From JACJYC01 sp964558465 (GTDB taxonomy: Bacteria; Bacteroidota; Bacteroidia; Chitinophagales; Saprospiraceae): DNA of 33,464 nucleotides. A program made the translations under genes and the position numbers. Shown here in pieces: positions 29,895 to 33,464 of this stretch. The notes beneath the pieces were generated by a model. It saw nothing but the letters and a program-made list of their open reading frames with translations. It was not told the origin of the DNA and did not search any database. Within the stretch, counting starts at the first letter, position 1. Each line of letters begins with the position of its first letter. The stretch is from assembly GCA_964558465.1 (NCBI GenBank), contig CAZLEF010000080.1, positions 1 to 33,464 of the forward strand. The letters are read 5' to 3'.

Positions 29895-32060
29895 CTACCA
29901 CCTCGGTCGAATCCCCGGCGCGTAAGGATAGGATAATTCCTTATAATATTCCAGCGAATGAGCCGGTTTTTTCACACCTTCCGGTATGGTCAGCCCTGAA
30001 ATTGACTGGAAATAGGCCAGGCAGGCATCCCGCCACCATCCGGCTTCTTTTTCCTGGATGCCGAGGAGCATGTCCACCTGGTTAAAACGTTCTTCGTCTA
30101 TTTTTCCTTTCAGGGAGCGCCAGGAATCCCTCGTCCGCCCTGCTTCTTCCACACCCCGCTGGTAATGCAAACAGAGTTCTTCCCACAGGGTTTTGCCGGA
30201 TTTCAGGGGTTCCAGCCATTTTACCCGGTGAAACCACAAAAGGAATTTTGGCGGGCATTTTTCCCGGTCGGCAAAAACATCCCGGACAGCCGGAAAATAC
30301 TGACCCACGGCGTCGCTCCCGGAAAAAGTGCGGTCAAACCCGATCCCTTCCCGGTCGGCTTTGTGGTAATAGACGGAATTCCAGTCGGGACGGGGCATCC
30401 GGTCCACCCAGGGTCCGGGTCCAAAATGGTGCCCGGCGCCCATGATATGGTGCAGACCGAGCGGGGTCATGTAGTTGACACAAGTTTCGTGGGAAGCCAG
30501 CATGATGGATTTTACAGGTTCAAGCAATGCCGGGTCGGAAGAAAAGGTCATGCGGATCCATTCATCGGCGATTTCGGCGGAACCCAGGTCCGTGTCCCAG
30601 GCCAGCCGCCCGTAGGCGTACCAGTTGGCCTGGCCAAACAGGTGGCCCGTCCAGTTGCGGTCGTTGCCGATATTGGAGACGCCGGCCATACCGGTCAGGG
30701 CATGTCCATCCACCTTACCCCCGATGATGTTGGCAACGGTTGATCCGGGGCCTTTGGCGTGGGTGTCTGCATCCAGGACTTCCTCCCACATCGGGGCCAG
30801 GAACACCAGGTGGTTGGCTTGCCCCAGGTACTCCTGCGTCACCTGGAGTTCCATCATGAGCGGCGTTTGGGGCATAGCGCCAAAGAGCGGGTGGAACGGT
30901 TCTCTGGGTTGAAAATCGACCGGGCCGTTTTTGACCTGCACCATAACATTGCCCCGAAAACGGCCATCCAAAGGAACAAATTCGTCATAAGCCTGTTTTG
31001 AGCGGTCAACCGGGATCTCATCGCTGTAGACGAAAGCGCGCCACATAAGGATGCCTCCGTGGGGTTGCAGCGCGTCGGCCAGCATATTGGCGCCGTCGGC
31101 ATGCGACCTTCCAAAACTTTGCGGCCCCGGCTGCCCTTCCGAATTGGCTTTTACGAGGAACCCGCCAAAATCCGGGATCAGTCTATAAATTTCATTCACC
31201 TTTTGGTTCCACCACTGCTGTACGGCGGGTTCCAGCGGGTCGGCGGTTTTCAGGCCGCCCAGTTCCATGGGTGCATTAAACCGCGCAGTGAGGTAAACTT
31301 TGATGCCGAAGGGCCGGAATACGTCCGCGAGGGCTTTGACCTTTTCCAGGTAATCCGGCCGCAGGACGAGCGAATTGGCATTGACATTGGTCAGCGCGGC
31401 GCCGTTGATCCCGATGGAAGCGTTGGCGCGGGCATATTCGGTATAACGAGCGTCAATATAATCCGGGAGGCGATGCCAGTCCCAGATCGAAAAACCCGCA
31501 TACCCGCGTTCTACGGTCCGGTCGAGGTTGTCCCAATGGTTGAGCAGGCGAAGTTTCAGTTGGGGGGCGTTTTCAATCGAAAGGTTGGAGATATCCTCCC
31601 GGGTCTGGAGCAGCCGAAGGAAGTGAAAAACGCCGTACAAAACGCCGATATCCCGTTGTGCTGCAATCACCGTGACCGTTTTATTCTCCAGGACGGCGGT
31701 CATCAGAATGAACCCTTCATCGCCCAGTTTTTTCAACTTGTTTTCCAGCCCCAAACGGCGGATAACGGCCGAGGTCGCGGGCGTTCCGGCAATCAATATG
31801 CCCGCCTTCAACCCGGAACCTGCCACCGGGACCGGGCCGCGCAGTAAACCTTTCAGGCCTTCCGACAGTTCTCTCCCGGCCGCTTCAAGGGTTGGCGAGA
31901 CGCCGTCCACGCGCCATGAACGGATGCTTTTTTTGTAGGTTTTCAGTAATTGCGGATCGTCTATCGGATCATATCGAAGCCAAAGGCGGCTTCCGTCTTC
32001 CGCCGATGCGGCAAACACGAGCAAACAGCAGGCCAGCAGGGCCGGGAGATATTTTTTCAT
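29895..32060 (-). CDS. Alpha-glucuronidase, glycoside hydrolase family 67
   Basis: GH67 enzymes release (4-O-methyl-)glucuronic acid from the non-reducing end of short xylo-oligosaccharides by an inverting mechanism. The 721-residue product begins with a signal peptide (KKYLPALLACCLLVFAASA), so it is exported. The catalytic acid is E308 in FLVKANSEGQPGP and the two base residues are D382 in NGPVDFQPREP and E410 in ELQVTQEYLG; the D-to-E spacing of 28 equals that of the Cellvibrio enzyme (D365, E393). NHWDNLDRTVERGYAG and the C-terminal helical domain are family-typical. It is first in a minus-strand set with an SDR and uxuA. An ATG 12 bases upstream (32072) is possible. Confidence 0.95.
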   Translation of the reverse strand: MKKYLPALLACCLLVFAASAEDGSRLWLRYDPIDDPQLLKTYKKSIRSWRVDGVSPTLEAAGRELSEGLKGLLRGPVPVAGSGLKAGILIAGTPATSAVIRRLGLENKLKKLGDEGFILMTAVLENKTVTVIAAQRDIGVLYGVFHFLRLLQTREDISNLSIENAPQLKLRLLNHWDNLDRTVERGYAGFSIWDWHRLPDYIDARYTEYARANASIGINGAALTNVNANSLVLRPDYLEKVKALADVFRPFGIKVYLTARFNAPMELGGLKTADPLEPAVQQWWNQKVNEIYRLIPDFGGFLVKANSEGQPGPQSFGRSHADGANMLADALQPHGGILMWRAFVYSDEIPVDRSKQAYDEFVPLDGRFRGNVMVQVKNGPVDFQPREPFHPLFGAMPQTPLMMELQVTQEYLGQANHLVFLAPMWEEVLDADTHAKGPGSTVANIIGGKVDGHALTGMAGVSNIGNDRNWTGHLFGQANWYAYGRLAWDTDLGSAEIADEWIRMTFSSDPALLEPVKSIMLASHETCVNYMTPLGLHHIMGAGHHFGPGPWVDRMPRPDWNSVYYHKADREGIGFDRTFSGSDAVGQYFPAVRDVFADREKCPPKFLLWFHRVKWLEPLKSGKTLWEELCLHYQRGVEEAGRTRDSWRSLKGKIDEERFNQVDMLLGIQEKEAGWWRDACLAYFQSISGLTIPEGVKKPAHSLEYYKELSYPYAPGIRPRW

Positions 32061-32222
32061 AACATGCGTCATCGTCCATTGGGAAAACTGAACCCCGGGT
32101 CATTGCCCGGAACAGGCCAAAATAAGCCGGATCGATGCGAAACTAGTGAAAATATGTTCAACTCAATCGATTGCATAAATTGTTTTTTATTGTTTAAAGC
32201 ATGTGTCCGCCCTCCTGCCTTA

Positions 32223-32356
32223 AATTCAAATGAATGCGTGACAAAATCAGGGAACTTCAGGTTACGTTTACGAAAACCTTCGAGGTTTCGTAAACGTACG
32301 ATCAACCGGAGGACAAACAAACTACCTCCATATTGTCACGCACTCAATTCAAATGA
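32223..32356. repeat. Nested direct repeat / inverted repeat / palindrome element
   Basis: An 11-base direct repeat AATTCAAATGA (32223-32233 and 32346-32356) encloses inverted repeats TGCGTGACAA (32235-32244) and TTGTCACGCA (32333-32342). These enclose a palindrome CGTTTACGAAA...TTTCGTAAACG (32265-32296). The layout resembles a small MITE with target duplication. It lies between the GH67 start and the restriction-modification genes and ends 1 base before the C-box region. Confidence 0.7.
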
Positions 32357-32357
32357 T

Positions 32358-32382
32358 ACTTATAGTCCGTAGACTTATTTAC
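32358..32382 (+). promoter_or_regulatory. C-box-like operators of a restriction-modification controller
   Basis: ACTTATAGT (32358-32366) is followed by CCGT and then GACTTATTTAC (32372-32382). C-protein operators such as those of Esp1396I and PvuII have paired boxes of the form GACTnnnAGTC, with ACTTATAGTCCGT in the left Esp1396I box as I remember it. The position, 41-65 bases before the controller gene, fits an autoregulated promoter. Confidence 0.6.
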
Positions 32383-32422
32383 AACATTCTACGAATTTTG
32401 CATCTTCAACAGATTTTGCATA

Positions 32423-32656
32423 ATGAAAAACTCCTACTCCCTTGAAGATAAGATGTTTTTAGAAAAAATTGGTACCCGTATTAAAGAATTGAGATCTGAA
32501 TATCATTTCTCTCAAGAAAAACTAGCTTTTGCATGTGGATTAGATAGAACTTATATTGGATCGATTGAAAGAGGCGAAAGAAATGTATCCATTATTAATC
32601 TTAATAAAATTGCAAATTCAATAGGCATTTCACTTTCTGAATTATTAAATTTTTAA
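32423..32656 (+). CDS. XRE-family HTH protein, probable restriction-modification controller (C protein)
   Basis: The 77-residue protein is almost entirely one XRE/Cro-type helix-turn-helix: IGTRIKELRSEYHFSQEKLA, CGLDRTYIGSIERGERNVSI and LNKIANSIGISLSELLNF. The LDRTYI-x-x-IERG-x-RN stretch is typical of C proteins, which first activate and then limit expression of their own operon and the endonuclease gene. C-box-like operators lie directly upstream, and the next open frame starts 2 bases after the stop, suggesting translational coupling. A second in-frame ATG at 32453 could also start it. The AT-rich codon use differs from the GC-rich gene before it. Confidence 0.8.
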   Translation: MKNSYSLEDKMFLEKIGTRIKELRSEYHFSQEKLAFACGLDRTYIGSIERGERNVSIINLNKIANSIGISLSELLNF

Positions 32657-32658
32657 CA

Positions 32659-33464
32659 ATGGACAGTAATTTTAAAATTCCCCCAAAATCTCCCAAACAT
32701 ATAAGCGATCCAAATACTCTTACTTGTATTTTTTTTAAATTAATTGGCCAATCTTTTTATTTATCTGGGAAGACAAGAACTGATGGTTCGAAAATTCGGA
32801 AACTAATCGCAAAAACGTTGGATGAAAACTCCTTTTCGGAATTCCCTTCTGAACCAGAATACGAGATCGTACCTCCGCGAAGAAAAGGAATTCCAAGAAT
32901 AGTTAGAGAATTTATTGATACCTATATAGTCACCACTGGAAGCACTTATAACCTTCAGGTGTGGAATAGGATTCCGGCAAGCAATACTCTTTTAATTAAA
33001 TACCAATCAGGAGAAAGCCTCCATTGCGATGATGTAAGATTTGTCTTTGTAAGAATCGACCCCTCAGATTTTATAATTGCATCAATCATAATTCTCACTC
33101 CTAAATACATTGAAGAAAAATTTGGTAAATTCGGAAAACCTACTATCAAACAGCAATTACTCATTTCTTCAAAAGTGAGAAATACAATTTTCAATAGTGA
33201 CGATAAAATTATTTTTTTTCCCGATTCTAAAAAACTTTCGTATTATATTACCAATGATTTTAAGCCTCCAAAATCAGGAATGGCATCGGAGCCAGATTTG
33301 AAAGAATTGTATTCTATTTCATTGCTCAAAAAACTTGTCGCAGAAAAACTAATAGGAAAAAAACTGAATTCGGGACCAACAAAAAACAGAGGCCAAGCAT
33401 TAGAGCGTATAGTTATTGAATTGCTTGGATATCAACTTCAAACAAATGACATCCTTGCTGGAGG
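32659..33464 (+). CDS. Partial protein, probable type II restriction endonuclease
   Basis: The frame starts at ATG 32659 (MDSNFKIPPKSPKHISDPNT) and stays open for 268 codons to the window end, where it is cut. The sequence is AT-rich and has no signal peptide. I do not recognise a named family. The last visible part (TKNRGQALERIVIELLGYQL, then QTNDILAGG) resembles the helix and strand that precede the catalytic D...E-x-K of PD-(D/E)xK endonucleases, with the E in ALERIV as a possible active-site residue; the D and ExK would lie beyond the edge. Position directly behind a C-protein gene is the main argument for an endonuclease. A methyltransferase is less likely, since no FxGxG or PPY motif is seen. 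Confidence 0.55.
   Translation, partial: MDSNFKIPPKSPKHISDPNTLTCIFFKLIGQSFYLSGKTRTDGSKIRKLIAKTLDENSFSEFPSEPEYEIVPPRRKGIPRIVREFIDTYIVTTGSTYNLQVWNRIPASNTLLIKYQSGESLHCDDVRFVFVRIDPSDFIIASIIILTPKYIEEKFGKFGKPTIKQQLLISSKVRNTIFNSDDKIIFFPDSKKLSYYITNDFKPPKSGMASEPDLKELYSISLLKKLVAEKLIGKKLNSGPTKNRGQALERIVIELLGYQLQTNDILAG

Overview
The window looks like a chromosomal piece of a Bacteroidota bacterium, probably of the Saprospiria/Chitinophagia side. This placing is inferred from a C-terminal type IX secretion (T9SS) sorting domain, several TAnnTTTG-type -7 promoter boxes, Bacteroidota-style IlvC and IlvA, and secreted lipoproteins and glycoside hydrolases. No rRNA, tRNA or CRISPR array was recognised.

Layout. 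0.1-6 kb: an Omp28-like secreted protein (minus), then ilvC and ilvA (branched-chain amino acid synthesis) and a lipoprotein serine hydrolase. 6.1-8.3 kb: a secreted alpha/beta hydrolase and a beta-propeller lipoprotein, both minus. 8.4-14.3 kb: an AT-rich accessory island. It is bracketed in part by two direct copies of a repeat with IS66-like GTAA termini, and holds a pentapeptide-repeat/TIR-like protein, an NTF2-like protein, two overlapping TetR-type regulators, an unknown protein, and a DUF4184-type membrane protein flanked by inverted repeats and an attC-like palindrome. 14.5-22.8 kb: a GH36 alpha-galactosidase, a serpin lipoprotein, a PD40 propeller protein and a 1182-residue PD40/M28 peptidase/FG-GAP fusion. 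22.9-27.6 kb: housekeeping genes recF (minus), pdhA, a TPR membrane protein, ribH and a metallo-beta-lactamase-fold hydrolase (plus). 27.7-32.1 kb: a minus-strand glucuronate locus of GH67 alpha-glucuronidase, an SDR oxidoreductase and mannonate dehydratase (uxuA). 32.2-33.5 kb: the start of an AT-rich restriction-modification locus, with a controller (C) protein gene behind C-box-like operators and a following open frame cut by the window edge that is probably the endonuclease.

The most unusual signal is in the spacers. Almost every intergenic gap of the GC-rich backbone carries a tandem array of a 7, 8 or 9 base word, often followed by its own reverse complement so that a long hairpin forms, and often interrupted by short GC-rich hairpin cores. 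At least three arrays (after ilvC, pdhA and the metallo-beta-lactamase gene) begin inside the last codons of the gene, so the word appears to be copied from the gene's own 3' end. The AT-rich island and the restriction locus have none, which suggests that the arrays belong to the resident chromosome and the AT-rich segments arrived later.

Functionally the backbone suggests a heterotroph that breaks down polysaccharide and protein: GH67 frees glucuronate from xylan fragments and the SDR plus UxuA carry it toward 2-keto-3-deoxygluconate; GH36 removes alpha-galactosyl groups; the M28 fusion and other secreted hydrolases act outside the cytoplasm, and the serpin may protect the cell surface from proteases.
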